Source: Pseudonocardia sp. HH130630-07 (lineage in GTDB: Bacteria; Actinomycetota; Actinomycetes; Mycobacteriales; Pseudonocardiaceae). Taken from it: a DNA stretch of 64,000 nucleotides. The notes beneath the pieces are model-generated. The model was given only the letters and a program-made list of their open reading frames with translations, did not search any database and had not been told where the DNA came from. This document shows, in pieces, positions 24,411 through 34,365 of this stretch. The stretch lies in assembly GCF_001698125.1 (NCBI RefSeq), contig NZ_CP013854.1, forward strand, positions 3,286,001 through 3,350,000, in the 5' to 3' direction. Position 1 is the stretch's first letter. Every line of letters begins with the position of its first letter. The position numbers were made by a program, and so were the translations under genes.

Positions 24411-25695
24411 ACCCGAACAGCGGGCTGTCCGGCGGGATCTGCTCGATGTGCGGCGGGGACTCCGCCATCCGCTTCAGCAGCGCCGGCAGGTCGTCCGGGG
24501 ATCCCAGCTCGATCCCGACCAGCGCCGGCCCGGTCTCCCGGTTGGAGCGCTTGGTGTACTCGAACAGGGTGATGTCGTCGTCCGGGCCGAGCACGTCGTC
24601 GAGGAAGCGCCGCAGCGCGCCGGGCTCCTGCGGGAACTCGACGAGGAAGTAGTGCTTGCGGCCCTCGAACACCAGCGCCCGCTCGACGATGTCGGCGTAC
24701 CGGCTGACGTCGTTGTTCCCGCCGGAGAGCAGGCAGACCGTGGTCGCGTCGCGGGGGATGTCGAGCATCGCCAGCGCCGCGGGGGACAGTGCCCCGGCGG
24801 GCTCGGCGATGATCCCGTCGGACTGGTAGAGCGCGAGCATCTCGACGCAGATCCGCCCCTCGGGCACGGCGAGCAGCTCGGCGCCCGAGCCGCGGACCAC
24901 GTCGAAGGTGGCCGCGCCCACCCGGCGCACCGCGGCCCCGTCGACGAACGGGTCCAGCGATCCCAGCTCCACCGGTTCCCCGGCGTCCAGCGCTGCGGCC
25001 ATGCTCGCCGCCCCGGCGGGCTCGACGCCCACGATCCGGGTCGACGGCGAGTGCTCGGCCAGGTAGGTCACGGCCCCGGCGAGCAGCCCGCCGCCGCCGA
25101 CCGGCACGACCAGCACGTCCGGCGGGTCGGCGAGCTGGGCCAGGATCTCGCGGGCGATGGTGCCCTGACCGGCGACGGTGCGCGGGTCGTCGAACGCGGG
25201 CACCTGGGTGGCGCCGGTGGACTCGGCGTCGGCCCGGGCCGCGGCGGCGGCCTCGTCGTAGGTGTTGCCGACCACCCGGACCTCGACGGCGTCGCGGCCG
25301 AGCCGGGCGACCCGGTCGCGCTTCTGCCGCGGCGTGGTCCCCGGCAGGTACACCCGGCCCCGGACGCCGAGCCGCTGGCAGGCGAAGGCGACACCCTGGG
25401 CGTGGTTGCCGGCGCTCGCGCAGACCACACCCGCGGCCCGGTCGGCCTCGGGCAGCTGGGCGATGAGGTTGTACGCGCCCCGGATCTTGTACGAGCGGAC
25501 CGGCTGCAGGTCCTCGCGCTTGATCCAGACCTCGCCGCCGATCGCGTCGGACAGACGGGGGTTGAGCTGCAGCGGGGTCGGGCCGATCACGGCGTGCAGC
25601 CGGGCCGCCGCGTCGTCGACGTCCCGGGCGCTCACCCGGCCGCCGGCCGCGGTCACGGTGGAGGGGTTGGCGTTCACGGTCGACCAGAGTCTCAC
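24400..25695 (-). CDS. ilvA: Threonine ammonia-lyase (deaminase), biosynthetic
   Basis: A 431-residue PLP enzyme converting threonine to 2-oxobutanoate, first step of isoleucine synthesis. The Lys for PLP is in VRSYKIRGAYNLI; CASAGNHAQGVAF and the glycine loop PVGGGGLLAG follow. The C-terminal domain has CLLSGGNNDVSRY, and an ACT-like regulatory part with FPQEPGALRRFLDDVLGPDDDITLFEY, which fits the feedback-sensitive form. Start taken as GTG 25695; an in-frame GTG at 25677 is possible and neither has a clear ribosome-binding site. The upstream TIGR03089 gene is 17 nt away in the same direction, so they may be co-transcribed. Confidence 0.95.
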   Translation of the reverse strand: MRLWSTVNANPSTVTAAGGRVSARDVDDAAARLHAVIGPTPLQLNPRLSDAIGGEVWIKREDLQPVRSYKIRGAYNLIAQLPEADRAAGVVCASAGNHAQGVAFACQRLGVRGRVYLPGTTPRQKRDRVARLGRDAVEVRVVGNTYDEAAAAARADAESTGATQVPAFDDPRTVAGQGTIAREILAQLADPPDVLVVPVGGGGLLAGAVTYLAEHSPSTRIVGVEPAGAASMAAALDAGEPVELGSLDPFVDGAAVRRVGAATFDVVRGSGAELLAVPEGRICVEMLALYQSDGIIAEPAGALSPAALAMLDIPRDATTVCLLSGGNNDVSRYADIVERALVFEGRKHYFLVEFPQEPGALRRFLDDVLGPDDDITLFEYTKRSNRETGPALVGIELGSPDDLPALLKRMAESPPHIEQIPPDSPLFGFIL

Positions 25696-25711
25696 GACGC
25701 CGGTCCGGGCC

Positions 25712-26467
25712 TCACACCAGGGAGGACAGCCGCACCGTGGTGCGCTCGGTGTCCGCCCGGCGCCGCAGCACCGACGGGTCCGGTCCCGGGTTCACCACCT
25801 GCACCAGCGACGCGCCGGCGCCGAGCACGGCCAGCAGCCCGTCGCGCAGGCCGTCGGGGGAGTCCCAGGCGGTCGTCGACAGCACCCGGTCCCCGGCGGC
25901 GACGCCCAGTGCGACGGCCCGGTCCCGGGCCGCGGCGAGCACCTCGGCGCCGCTCGCCCCGTCCCAGGCCGGCGCCGCGTCGTCCACCGGGTCCCACGGC
26001 ACGAAGTCGTCGCCGTGCACCCGGACCTCGGAGGCGAAGTCGAGCACCCCGGCGGGCAGCCCGCTGATCCCGCGGCCGAAGGCGTCCAGCGAGAACGCCA
26101 CGGTGGTGTCCGCCCCGGCGGCGAGCGCGGTGTCCAGCCGGGCCGCGTCGGCCAGCACCAGGTCCGCGGCGGCCGGGTCGCCGACGAGCTCCGCCCCGCA
26201 GGACCAGGCCGCGAGCAGGGCGGCCGCGGTCTGCCAGTGCGCGGGCAGCAGCACGGCGACCCGGGTGCCCGGCTCGACGTCGCACTCGTCGCGCAGCAGG
26301 TTGGCGGCCTTCGCCGTCCAGTTCGCCGTCGTCGTCCCGGACAGCTCCATCCGCTCGCCGGAGGCGTCGTCGTAGTGGGTGAACAGCGGTCGTGCCGCCG
26401 CGGCGCCGAGCGCCGGGCCCAGCAGGGCGTCGGTGAGGAACAGGCCGGAGCCGAACACGGTCGTCAT
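25712..26467 (-). CDS. TIGR03089-family protein (AMP-binding-enzyme N-domain-like)
   Basis: A 251-residue actinobacterial protein resembling the N-terminal part of acyl-CoA/AMP-forming ligases: PLFTHYDDASGERMELSG, then NLLRDECDVEPGTRVAVLLPAHWQTAAALLAAWSCGAEL. It lacks the P-loop and C-terminal adenylation domain, so it cannot be a full ligase. The family TIGR03089 corresponds, as I recall, to Rv3268, which lies beside the LCP gene in mycobacteria as here. Function unknown. ATG 26467 with TAGCGT box 10 nt upstream. Confidence 0.85.
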   Translation of the reverse strand: MTTVFGSGLFLTDALLGPALGAAAARPLFTHYDDASGERMELSGTTTANWTAKAANLLRDECDVEPGTRVAVLLPAHWQTAAALLAAWSCGAELVGDPAAADLVLADAARLDTALAAGADTTVAFSLDAFGRGISGLPAGVLDFASEVRVHGDDFVPWDPVDDAAPAWDGASGAEVLAAARDRAVALGVAAGDRVLSTTAWDSPDGLRDGLLAVLGAGASLVQVVNPGPDPSVLRRRADTERTTVRLSSLV

Positions 26468-26489
26468 CGGGCGCCGACGCTACCCGGGC

Positions 26490-28049
26490 TCAGTCGATGC
26501 AGGGGACGTCGCCCGCGGTGATCGGCGGGGCGGCGGGGCCCGGCGCCGGGGCCGCGGACGGGCCGCCGGCGCCGTCGGACGGGTCGAAGTCCGTACCGAT
26601 CAGCACCTGCACCCGGCCCTGGCCGACGGCGTCGGACTGCTCGACACCGACCCCGCCGAGGGCGTCGGCCACCCGGCGCGCCGCAGCGTCGCCGTCGGCC
26701 TGGCTGTAGCGCACGACGGTGGTGGTCCGGTCCGGGGCGTTGCTGACCGCACCGGACGTGATGCCGTTCTGGCCGAGGGTCGAGGCCACCCGCGCGGCGA
26801 GCCCGGTCTGGCCGGAGCCGTTGCCGACGTCGGCGACGACCGGGGCCGGCGGTGCCTGCCCGGTCCCGGGCTCGGGTGCCTGCGCGGGTTCCGGTGCCGG
26901 ATCGGTGTGCCGGGAGACGAAGTCCTGGACCTCGCGCGGGTCGATGCTCAGCACGTCGCCGGAGCGGGTGTCCTCCGGCCCGCCGGTCGGGACGGTGAGG
27001 AAGGTCATCTGCCCGGCCGCGATCTGCGACGCCTGCCGGGCGAAGGCCAGGACGTCCCACCCGCTGTCGATGACCACCGACTCCTGGACGACGTCGACGA
27101 GCGCGCCGAGCTTGCCCGGGTCGGTCAGGGTCCCGGAGGAGAGGACCTTCTTCGCGACGGCGGCGAGGAAGACCTGCTGCCGGTTGATCCGGGAGAGGTC
27201 GCCGCCGGCGAGGCCGTGCCGCTGCCGGACGAAGGCCAGCGCGTCCGCCCCGGAGATGCTCTGCGGGCCGGCCGCGAAGTCCGCGCCGGAGAACGCGTCG
27301 GACACCGGTGCCTTCAGACAGACGTCGACGCCGCCGACGGCCCGGGTGAGGTTGAAGAAACCGAGCAGGTTGACCTCGGCGTAGTGGTCGATGCCCAGGC
27401 CGGTCAGCTGCTGCACGGTCTCGATCAACGCCTGCCGTCCGGCCTGCGACGACTGCTGGTCGACCTGCTTCGGGTCGCTCATCCCGTCCGCGACCAGGCG
27501 GTTCGCCGCCTCGGCCTTCATCTGCGGGTAGGCGGCGTTGATCTTGTTGCGGCCCAGGCCGGGGATCTGCACCTCGGCGTCGCGCGGGATCGAGAACGCG
27601 GTCGCGCCGGCGCCGTCGGCCGGCACGTGCACGACGATGATCGTGTCCGAGTTCAGCACCCCGGCCTCGGCGCCGCTGCGCAGCTCGGCCAGCACCTCGT
27701 CGGGCAGCGGATCGCCCTGGGCGTCGGTCCGGCTGTCCACGCCGACGAGCAGGATGTTCTGCTCACCGCCCGCCGACCCCCCGAAGAGCAGGTTGCTGGT
27801 GGTGATGCCGCCGGTGACGTCGCGGTACAGGGCCCAGACGGCCCCGGTGGCGAGCACGGTCAGCGCCGACAGCACCGCGACCAGCACCCGGAACCGGTGC
27901 AGCCAGCGCAACCCGCCACCACCGGACGGCCGCCGGTCGCCGGAACCGCGGGAGCGCTCGGGCCGGGCCGGGGCCGGCGGACGGGCGGCCCGGCGGGCGG
28001 CGGCACGCTCCGCCGCCGGGGGGCGGGGCCGGTCGTACAGCTCGCGCAT
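26490..28049 (-). CDS. LytR-CpsA-Psr (LCP) family wall-glycan ligase
   Basis: A 519-residue membrane-anchored phosphotransferase that attaches lipid-linked glycans to peptidoglycan. The N-terminus is a basic cytosolic tail of about 50 residues, one TM at about 51-72, then the extracellular LCP domain with NILLVGVDSRTD, AFSIPRDAEVQIPG, KINAAYPQM and RQRHGLAGGDLSRINRQQ (the conserved Arg/Asp catalytic residues). A LytR_C domain (VVADVGNGSGQTGLAARVASTL) sits at 390-480, then a Pro/Ala tail. ATG 28049 has gggaggcga upstream. Divergent from wbbL; adjacency to glycan genes matches Rv3267 and supports arabinogalactan ligation. Confidence 0.92.
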   Translation of the reverse strand: MRELYDRPRPPAAERAAARRAARPPAPARPERSRGSGDRRPSGGGGLRWLHRFRVLVAVLSALTVLATGAVWALYRDVTGGITTSNLLFGGSAGGEQNILLVGVDSRTDAQGDPLPDEVLAELRSGAEAGVLNSDTIIVVHVPADGAGATAFSIPRDAEVQIPGLGRNKINAAYPQMKAEAANRLVADGMSDPKQVDQQSSQAGRQALIETVQQLTGLGIDHYAEVNLLGFFNLTRAVGGVDVCLKAPVSDAFSGADFAAGPQSISGADALAFVRQRHGLAGGDLSRINRQQVFLAAVAKKVLSSGTLTDPGKLGALVDVVQESVVIDSGWDVLAFARQASQIAAGQMTFLTVPTGGPEDTRSGDVLSIDPREVQDFVSRHTDPAPEPAQAPEPGTGQAPPAPVVADVGNGSGQTGLAARVASTLGQNGITSGAVSNAPDRTTTVVRYSQADGDAAARRVADALGGVGVEQSDAVGQGRVQVLIGTDFDPSDGAGGPSAAPAPGPAAPPITAGDVPCID

Positions 28050-28433
28050 GCTCGCCTCCCTCGGTGCGGTGGGACGTGGACGTGTCGGGGGCCGGTGGTC
28101 ACCCGGCCGGGTGTCGTGACCGAACCCGGGCGGTCGCCACACGTCGGTGGGTATGACCGCCGGTTTCGCCCAGGGTGCAGCATGCCGACGGCCGGGGCAG
28201 GCCGTTGCGGCATGCGTGTCGCGTGCCCTCGCCCGGACGCCGTACCCCGCTGCTCCTTGAGGGTGATCCCCGGATGCGGACCGTCGTCGCAGATGACGAG
28301 CGTGTCGCCGGTTCGGGGGAGGCTGTCGCCGGGCGCGGCCCGGCCACGCGGTGTGACGTTCGCGATCGCGACGAGAGCCGGTCGGTGGTCCCGCCGCCGC
28401 GCCGGGTGTGCGTTCTCGCTAGCGTGCACGGCT
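28050..28433. other. 384-bp divergent interval between LCP and wbbL genes
   Basis: Contains the promoters of both genes and a hairpin with arms gcatgccgacggcc (28180-28193) and ggccgttgcggcatgc (28200-28215, two unpaired bases). No convincing gene is seen; reading frames here lack G/C third-position bias. The wbbL -10 is TAGCGT at 28420-28425. Confidence 0.5.
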
Positions 28434-29354
28434 GTGCAGGACGGCGAGGCGCCCGGCAGCGGGGCGCAGGACGTGAGTGCGGGCGGGCGTGCCTACGGCG
28501 ACGGGCTCGCCGTGGTCACCGTCACCTACTCGCCCGGCCCGTTGCTGGACGGGTTCCTCGACTCGCTGCGGACCGCGACCGTGCGGGACGACGTCCCGGT
28601 GGTGCTGGCGGACAACTGCTCGGTCGACGGCGCCCCGGAGCGGGCCGCCCGCGAGCGGTCCGGCGTGACGTTCCTCCCGATCGGGGAGAACGTCGGCTAC
28701 GGCGCCGCCGCGAACCGCGGGGTCGCCGCGCTCGACGACCGGTACGGCTGGGTCGTCGTCGCCAACCCGGACCTGGAGTGGGCCCCCGGCTCGCTGGACC
28801 TGCTGCTCGACGCCGGGCGGCGGCACCCGCGGGCCGGTGCGCTCGGGCCGCTGGTGCGCGAGCCGTCCGGCGCGGTCTACCCGTCGGCGCGGGAGGTCCC
28901 GTCCCTGGTCACCGGGGCCGGGCACGCCGCGCTCGGCACGGTGTGGCCGGGCAACCCGTTCTCGGCGGCCTACCGCAGGGAGCGCGACGACGTCACCGAG
29001 CGTGACGCCGGCTGGCTGTCCGGGTCGTGCCTGCTGCTGCGCCGGGCCGCGTTCGACTCGGTCGACGGGTTCGACCCGCGCTACTTCATGTACTTCGAGG
29101 ACACCGACCTCGGCGAGCGGCTGGGCCGCGCCGGCTGGCGCAACGTCTACGTACCCTCGGCCGAGGTGATGCACGTCGGGGGTGCGTCCACCGGCAAGCA
29201 GGAGGTGTCGGCGCGGATGCTCGCCGAGCACCACCGCAGCGCCTACCGCTACCTGGCGGACCGGAACCCCGGTCCGCTCCGCGCGCCGCTGCGGGCCGCG
29301 CTGCGGGCGGGCCTGGCCGTGCGGTCGGGCCTGGCGACCCGGGGCGGACGCTGA
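28434..29354 (+). CDS. wbbL: GT2 glycosyltransferase, WbbL-type rhamnosyltransferase
   Basis: A 306-residue inverting glycosyltransferase that adds rhamnose to decaprenyl-PP-GlcNAc, forming the arabinogalactan linker. GT2 features: VVTVTYSPGPLLDGFLDSL, LADNCSVDGAPE, VGYGAAANRGV, VVANPDLEW (metal-binding DxE-like region), and FDPRYFMYFEDTDLGERLGRAGW at the acceptor site. GTG start 28434, TAGCGT box 9 nt upstream (leaderless). The following gene is a GDP-mannose pyrophosphorylase, as in the mycobacterial wbbL-manB order. Exact acceptor is inferred from synteny. Confidence 0.88.
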   Translation: MQDGEAPGSGAQDVSAGGRAYGDGLAVVTVTYSPGPLLDGFLDSLRTATVRDDVPVVLADNCSVDGAPERAARERSGVTFLPIGENVGYGAAANRGVAALDDRYGWVVVANPDLEWAPGSLDLLLDAGRRHPRAGALGPLVREPSGAVYPSAREVPSLVTGAGHAALGTVWPGNPFSAAYRRERDDVTERDAGWLSGSCLLLRRAAFDSVDGFDPRYFMYFEDTDLGERLGRAGWRNVYVPSAEVMHVGGASTGKQEVSARMLAEHHRSAYRYLADRNPGPLRAPLRAALRAGLAVRSGLATRGGR

Positions 29355-29400
29355 CACCCGGGCCCTGGCCCGGACGAGACGAGACCGAGGGGGAACCGCG

Positions 29401-30471
29401 GTGCACGATGTCGAGGCGGTCGTACTGGTCGGGGGCAAGGGCACCCGGCTGCGGCCACTGACGCTGTCGGCGCCCAAGCCGATGCTGCCGACGGCGGGGG
29501 TGCCGTTCCTGGCGCACCTGCTGTCCCGGATCCGGGAGTCCGGGATCCGGCGGGTCGTGCTGGGCACCAGCTACCTGGCGGAGACGTTCGAGGAGCACTT
29601 CGGCGACGGCTCCGCGCTGGGCCTGGACCTGACCTACGTGACCGAGACCGAGCCGCTGGGCACCGGCGGGGGGATCCGCAACGTCGCCCACGCGCTGTCC
29701 GCCGAACACGTGATGATCTTCAACGGTGACGTGCTGGCCGGGACCGACCTGAAGGCCGTCGCCGCGACGCACCGGGACTCCGGCGCGGACGTGACGCTGC
29801 ACCTGGTCCGGGTGCAGAACCCGCGGGCGTTCGGCTGCGTCCCGACCGACGCGAGCGGCCGGGTGCTGGACTTCCTGGAGAAGACCGAGGATCCGCCGAC
29901 CGACCAGATCAACGCCGGGTGCTACGTCTTCCGCCGCGAGGTCATCGACTCCATCCCGGCCGGGCGCCCGGTCTCGGTGGAGCGGGAGACCTTCCCCGGG
30001 CTGCTGGCCTCGGGCGCGCACGTGCAGGGGCACGTCGACGTCGCGTACTGGCGGGACATGGGCACCCCCGGTGACCTGGTGCACGGCTCGGCCGACCTGG
30101 TCCGCGGGGTCGCCCCGTCGGCGGCGCTGCCCGGCCCGACCGGGGAGTCGATGGTCCTCGAGGGCGCCGAGGTGGCGGCCGACGCGTTCGTCTTCGGCGG
30201 GTCGACGGTCGGCCGCGGCGCCCGGATCGGCTCCGGGGCCAGGGTCGAGGGCTCGATGCTGTTCGACGGCGCCGTCGTCGCCGGCGGGGCCGTCGTCGAG
30301 AACTCGGTGATCGGGGCCGGCGCGGTGGTGCAGGAGGGCGCGAGCGTGCGGGACACCGTCGTCGGCGACCGGGCCGTCGTCGGGGCGCACTGCGAGCTGC
30401 GCCACGACATGCGGATCTGGCCGGACGTGTCGCTCCCGCCGCACGGGGTGCGGTTCTCGCCGGACGTGTGA
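29401..30471 (+). CDS. manB: Mannose-1-phosphate guanylyltransferase
   Basis: A 356-residue nucleotidyltransferase making GDP-mannose from mannose-1-phosphate and GTP. N-terminal VVLVGGKGTRLRPLTLSAPKPMLP is the pyrophosphorylase signature; MIFNGDVLAG supplies the metal Asp, and NAGCYVFRREV the sugar site. The C-terminal third is a left-handed beta-helix (GRGARIGSGARVEGSM, GAVVENSVIGAGAVVQEGA). GTG 29401 has a gaggggga element upstream. Products feed pmmA/manA-derived mannose into glycolipids and wall polymers; in mycobacteria this gene (Rv3264c) is called manB. A different NDP-sugar specificity cannot be excluded. Confidence 0.9.
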   Translation: MHDVEAVVLVGGKGTRLRPLTLSAPKPMLPTAGVPFLAHLLSRIRESGIRRVVLGTSYLAETFEEHFGDGSALGLDLTYVTETEPLGTGGGIRNVAHALSAEHVMIFNGDVLAGTDLKAVAATHRDSGADVTLHLVRVQNPRAFGCVPTDASGRVLDFLEKTEDPPTDQINAGCYVFRREVIDSIPAGRPVSVERETFPGLLASGAHVQGHVDVAYWRDMGTPGDLVHGSADLVRGVAPSAALPGPTGESMVLEGAEVAADAFVFGGSTVGRGARIGSGARVEGSMLFDGAVVAGGAVVENSVIGAGAVVQEGASVRDTVVGDRAVVGAHCELRHDMRIWPDVSLPPHGVRFSPDV

Positions 30472-30478
30472 GCCCCCG

Positions 30479-31396
30479 GTGCGCGACCGCGAGTGGCGCC
30501 CGCCGTTCCCCCTCGACCTGTACGGGGTTCTGGCGCCGCTGCGGCGCGGCCGGGGCGACCCGACCTGGCGCACCGTCGCCGATGGAGGGGTGATCTGGCG
30601 GGTCTCGACCACCCCGGACGGCCCGGCCACCGTCGCGATCCGGCGCCGCCCGGACGGGACCGTGCGCGCGAGCGGCTGGGGCCCCGGCGCGGGGTGGGAG
30701 GTCGACCGGCTGCCGTCGCTGCTCGGCGCCGACGACGATCCGGCCGGGTTCACCGCGCACCACCCGGTCGTCGCCGACGCGGTGCGCCGCCGCCCCGGGC
30801 TGCGGCTCGGCGCGTCCGGACGGGTGTGGGACACCCTGCTGCCCGCCGTGCTGGAGCAGAAGGTGACCGGCACCGAGGCGCGGCGCTCGTTCCGCGAGCT
30901 GGCGTGGCACTTCGGCGACCCGGCGCCCGGACCGGCCGGCGTCGTCCCGGACGGGATGCGGGTGCCGCCCACCCCGGAACGGATCCGCGAGGTCCCGGAG
31001 TGGGAGTGGCACCGCGCCGGGGTCGACCACGCGCGGCGCTCGGCGATCCTGCACGCGGCCGTCGTCGCGCACCGGCTGGAGCGCGCCGCCGAGCTGGGCG
31101 GCGAGGCGGGCCGGGCGCTGCTGCGCCGGATCCGGGGGATCGGGGTGTGGACCGCGGCCGAGGTCGCCCAGCGCGCCTGGGGCGACCCGGACGCGGTGAG
31201 CTTCGGGGACTTCCACGTCCCGAACACCGTCGGCTGGGCGCTGCTCGGGCACGATCTCGACGACGCCGGGCTGCTCGAGGTGCTCGCGCCGTACGCGCCG
31301 CAGCGCCAGCGCGCGGTCCGCTACATCGAGGCGTCGGGGTTCCGGCGCCCCCGGTTCGGGCCCCGGTTCTCCCCGCGGGACTACCGGGCGCTGTGA
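30479..31396 (+). CDS. HhH-GPD DNA glycosylase (AlkA-like)
   Basis: A 305-residue base-excision enzyme that would remove alkylated purines. The HhH-GPD core shows LEQKVTGTEARRSF (domain start), LLRRIRGIGVWTAAEVAQRAWGD (helix-hairpin-helix plus GPD loop), and the catalytic Asp in SFGDFHVPN. No Fe-S Cys cluster is present, as in the AlkA group. GTG 30479 lies 7 nt after the manB stop; probably co-transcribed. The unusually long N-terminal 95 residues (VIWRVSTTPDGPATVAIRRR) form a beta-like domain as in AlkA. Substrate specificity unknown. Confidence 0.85.
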   Translation: MRDREWRPPFPLDLYGVLAPLRRGRGDPTWRTVADGGVIWRVSTTPDGPATVAIRRRPDGTVRASGWGPGAGWEVDRLPSLLGADDDPAGFTAHHPVVADAVRRRPGLRLGASGRVWDTLLPAVLEQKVTGTEARRSFRELAWHFGDPAPGPAGVVPDGMRVPPTPERIREVPEWEWHRAGVDHARRSAILHAAVVAHRLERAAELGGEAGRALLRRIRGIGVWTAAEVAQRAWGDPDAVSFGDFHVPNTVGWALLGHDLDDAGLLEVLAPYAPQRQRAVRYIEASGFRRPRFGPRFSPRDYRAL

Positions 31397-31425
31397 GCAG
31401 CCCCGACGGACGTAGGGTCCGCCCT

Positions 31426-32439
31426 GTGAAGGTCACCGTTCTGGTCGGCGGGGTCGGTGGGGCCCGCTTCCTGCAAGGCGTGAAGGCGGCTCTCGGGCTC
31501 CCCCCGGTCGGGCCGGGGAGCGCGGGCGACGGCCACCCGCACTCGATCGACGCCGTGGTCAACGTCGGCGACGACATCTGGCTGCACGGGCTGCGGGTCT
31601 GCCCCGATCTCGACACCTGCATGTACACCCTCGGCGGCGGGATCGACGTCGAGAAGGGCTGGGGCCGGTCGGAGGAGACCTGGTCGGTCCGGGCCGAGCT
31701 GGAGGCCTACGGGGCCGAGCCGGCCTGGTTCGGGCTCGGCGACCGCGACGTCGCCACCCACCTTGTCCGGACCCGGATGCTGCGGGCCGGGTACCCGCTG
31801 TCGCAGGTCACCGAGGCGCTGTGCCACCGGTGGCAGCCGGGGGTCCGGCTGCTGCCCGCGACCGACGACCGGGTCGAGACGCACGTCGTGATCGACTCCC
31901 CGGACGCCCCCGCGGACTCCGACGCCCCGGACCAGGTCGCGGTGCACTTCCAGGAATGGTGGATCAAGCACCGGGCCGCGCCGCCGGCGCACCGCTTCGC
32001 CTCGGTCGGCGCCGACCAGGCCGGGATCCTGCCGGCCGCGCGGGCCTCGATCGCGGAGGCCGACGTCGTGCTCGTCGCGCCGTCGAACCCGGTCGTCTCG
32101 ATCGGGACGATCGTCTCGGTGCCGGGTGTCGCGCAGGCGCTCGCGAGCACCCCGGCGCCGGTCGTCGGGGTGAGCCCGATCGTCGGCGGCCGCCCGGTCC
32201 GCGGGATGGCCGACGCCTGCCTGGCCGCGATCGGTGTCGAGACCAGCGCGGCGGGCGTCGGGCGGCACTACGGCGGCCGCGGCGAGGGTGGCCTGCTCGA
32301 CGGCTACCTGGTGCACACCGGGGACGGCTGCGAGCTGCCGGGCGCCACGGTGCGCGAGGTCCCGTTGCTGATGACCGACCACGACGCCACCGCCGACATG
32401 GTCCGCGCCGCCCTCGACCTGGCGGGCGTGCGTGTCTGA
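31426..32439 (+). CDS. fbiA: 2-phospho-L-lactate transferase (F420 biosynthesis)
   Basis: A 337-residue CofD-type enzyme that transfers the phospholactate or phosphoenolpyruvate moiety onto the deazaflavin Fo to make coenzyme F420-0. [20 protein letters not shown] and [29 protein letters not shown] (metal and substrate region) are diagnostic. GTG start 31426, TAGGGT box 8 nt upstream (leaderless). The fbiB gene overlaps by 8 nt, so they form an operon. Glutamyl chain extension follows in fbiB. Confidence 0.96.
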   Translation: MKVTVLVGGVGGARFLQGVKAALGLPPVGPGSAGDGHPHSIDAVVNVGDDIWLHGLRVCPDLDTCMYTLGGGIDVEKGWGRSEETWSVRAELEAYGAEPAWFGLGDRDVATHLVRTRMLRAGYPLSQVTEALCHRWQPGVRLLPATDDRVETHVVIDSPDAPADSDAPDQVAVHFQEWWIKHRAAPPAHRFASVGADQAGILPAARASIAEADVVLVAPSNPVVSIGTIVSVPGVAQALASTPAPVVGVSPIVGGRPVRGMADACLAAIGVETSAAGVGRHYGGRGEGGLLDGYLVHTGDGCELPGATVREVPLLMTDHDATADMVRAALDLAGVRV

Positions 32440-33805
32440 GCCGCGGCCCGGCAGCGCCCACCCGGACCACGCCGCGGAGCGGCTGGAGGTGCTCGGGGTG
32501 CCCGGCCTGCCCGAGTTCCGTCCCGGCGACGACCTCACCGCGGCCCTCGCCGGGGCCGCGCCCTGGCTGCGCGACGGTGACGTCGTCGTCGTCACCTCGA
32601 AGGTGTTCTCCAAGGTGGAGGGGCGCCTGGTCCCGGCACCGGCCGACGACGCGGAGCGCGACGCGCTGCGTCGCCGCCTGGTCGACGCCGAGACCGAACG
32701 GGTGGTGGCGCGGCGCGGGCGGATGGCGATCGTGGCGGGCCGGCTCGGCATCGTGCAGGCCGCCGCCGGGATCGACGGCTCCAACGTGCGCCGCGACGAG
32801 CTGGCGCTGCTGCCCGCCGACCCGGACGCGAGCGCGGCCGGCCTGCGCGCCGGGCTGCGCGAGCACCTGGGGGTCGAGGTCGGCGTGGTCGTCACCGACA
32901 CGCTCGGCCGGAGCTGGCGGGTCGGGCAGACCGACGCCGCCATCGGCTCGTCCGGGATCCCGGTGCTGCACGGCTACGCCGGTGCCGTCGACGCGCAGGG
33001 CAACGACCTGGTGGTCACCGAGGTCGCCGTCGCCGACGAGATCGCCGCCGCGGCCGACCTGGTCAAGGGCAAGCTGGGCGCGATGCCGGTCGCCGTCGTG
33101 CGCGGCCTGCAGCTGGCCGACGACGGCTCGGCGGCCCGGGACCTGGTCCGCCCGGTCGCCGACGACCTGTTCTGGCTCGGGGCGGAGGAGGCGATGGCCC
33201 GCGGCCGCCGGGAGGCGGTGCTGCTGCGGCGCAGCACCCGCGACTTCACCGACGAGCCGGTCGACCCGGACGCGCTCCGCCGTGCGGTGGGCACCGCGCT
33301 CACCGCGCCCGCGCCGCACCACAGCACCCCGTTCCGGTTCGTGTGGCTGCGGGACCCCGATCGCCGGGGCGCGGTGCTGGACGCGCTGCGCGAGCGCTGG
33401 CGCGACGATCTCGTCGCCGACGGCCGCGGCCCGGAGGAGGTCGAGCGCCGGCTCGCCCGCGGGGACCTGCTGCGCCGGGCCCCGGAGGTGGTGCTGGCCT
33501 TCCGCGCCCGCGAGGGGATGCACACCTATTCGGGTGACGGTGACGACCCCCGGGACGCGAGCGAGCGGGACATGTTCACCGTCGCGGGTGGTGCCGCGGT
33601 GCAGTCGCTGCTGGTGGCGCTGGCCGCCGAGGGACTGGCGTCGTGCTGGGTCGGGTCGACGATCTTCGCCCCGGAGGTGGCGCGGAAGGCGCTGGACCTG
33701 CCCGCGGACTGGGAGGCGCTCGGCGCGGTGGCCGTCGGGGTGCCGCGCGAGCCGCTCGTACCGCGCGAACCCCGGGACCCGGGCGATGGGCTGATCGAGT
33801 GGTGA
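32432..33805 (+). CDS. fbiB: Bifunctional F420:gamma-glutamyl ligase/nitroreductase-like protein
   Basis: A 457-residue two-domain enzyme that adds the polyglutamate tail of F420. The N-terminal CofE-like ligase (about 1-245) shows [36 protein letters not shown] and [21 protein letters not shown]. The C-terminal FMN-binding nitroreductase-like half (about 255-457) has [20 protein letters not shown] and [18 protein letters not shown]; in mycobacteria it completes dehydro-F420 reduction. GTG 32432 overlaps fbiA. NUDIX gene follows with GTGA overlap. Confidence 0.96.
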   Translation: MSEPRPGSAHPDHAAERLEVLGVPGLPEFRPGDDLTAALAGAAPWLRDGDVVVVTSKVFSKVEGRLVPAPADDAERDALRRRLVDAETERVVARRGRMAIVAGRLGIVQAAAGIDGSNVRRDELALLPADPDASAAGLRAGLREHLGVEVGVVVTDTLGRSWRVGQTDAAIGSSGIPVLHGYAGAVDAQGNDLVVTEVAVADEIAAAADLVKGKLGAMPVAVVRGLQLADDGSAARDLVRPVADDLFWLGAEEAMARGRREAVLLRRSTRDFTDEPVDPDALRRAVGTALTAPAPHHSTPFRFVWLRDPDRRGAVLDALRERWRDDLVADGRGPEEVERRLARGDLLRRAPEVVLAFRAREGMHTYSGDGDDPRDASERDMFTVAGGAAVQSLLVALAAEGLASCWVGSTIFAPEVARKALDLPADWEALGAVAVGVPREPLVPREPRDPGDGLIEW

Positions 33806-34365
33806 CCGCGGCGACGGCGGCCCGCGAGCTGGGCGCGTGGGACCCGGCCGGGGAGGGGCAGCGGGCCCTGCGCCAGGCCCTGCTGGCGTTCCTCGACGCC
33901 CGCCCCGACGACGCCTGCGACCGGTCCTGCGTGCCCGGCCACCTGACCGCGTCGGCGCTGGTCCTGGACGCGGACGGCACGCACACCCTGCTGACCCTGC
34001 ACCCCAGGGTGGGGCGCTGGATCCAGCTCGGCGGGCACTGCGAGCCCGGCGACGCCGGGCTGCGCGACGCGGCGCTGCGGGAGGCGGCCGAGGAGTCCGG
34101 GATCGACGGCCTGGAGATCGGCGAGCACCCGCTGCACGTCGACGTGCACGCCGTCACCTGCTCGCTCGGAGTCCCCACCCGTCACCTGGACGTCCGCTAC
34201 CTCGTCCGGGCGCCGGCGGGGGCGGTCCCGCGGATCAGCGACGAGTCGCTGGACCTGCGCTGGTGGCCGGTCGACGGGCTGCCCGGCGACGGCGACACCG
34301 TCGCGACGATGGTCGCCGCGGCCACCGGCGCCGCTACAGGTACCGCCAGAAGAACAACGCGCTGA
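33802..34365 (+). CDS. NUDIX hydrolase in the fbi operon
   Basis: A 187-residue soluble hydrolase. The NUDIX box is [24 protein letters not shown] (Gly, Glu and REXXEE pattern complete), preceded by [12 protein letters not shown]. Start GTG 33802 overlaps the fbiB stop (GTGA). It may act on nucleotide or F420-related pyrophosphates, but substrate is unpredictable from the box. The 3' end overlaps the convergent protease gene by 32 nt. Confidence 0.88.
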   Translation: MTAATAARELGAWDPAGEGQRALRQALLAFLDARPDDACDRSCVPGHLTASALVLDADGTHTLLTLHPRVGRWIQLGGHCEPGDAGLRDAALREAAEESGIDGLEIGEHPLHVDVHAVTCSLGVPTRHLDVRYLVRAPAGAVPRISDESLDLRWWPVDGLPGDGDTVATMVAAATGAATGTARRTTR

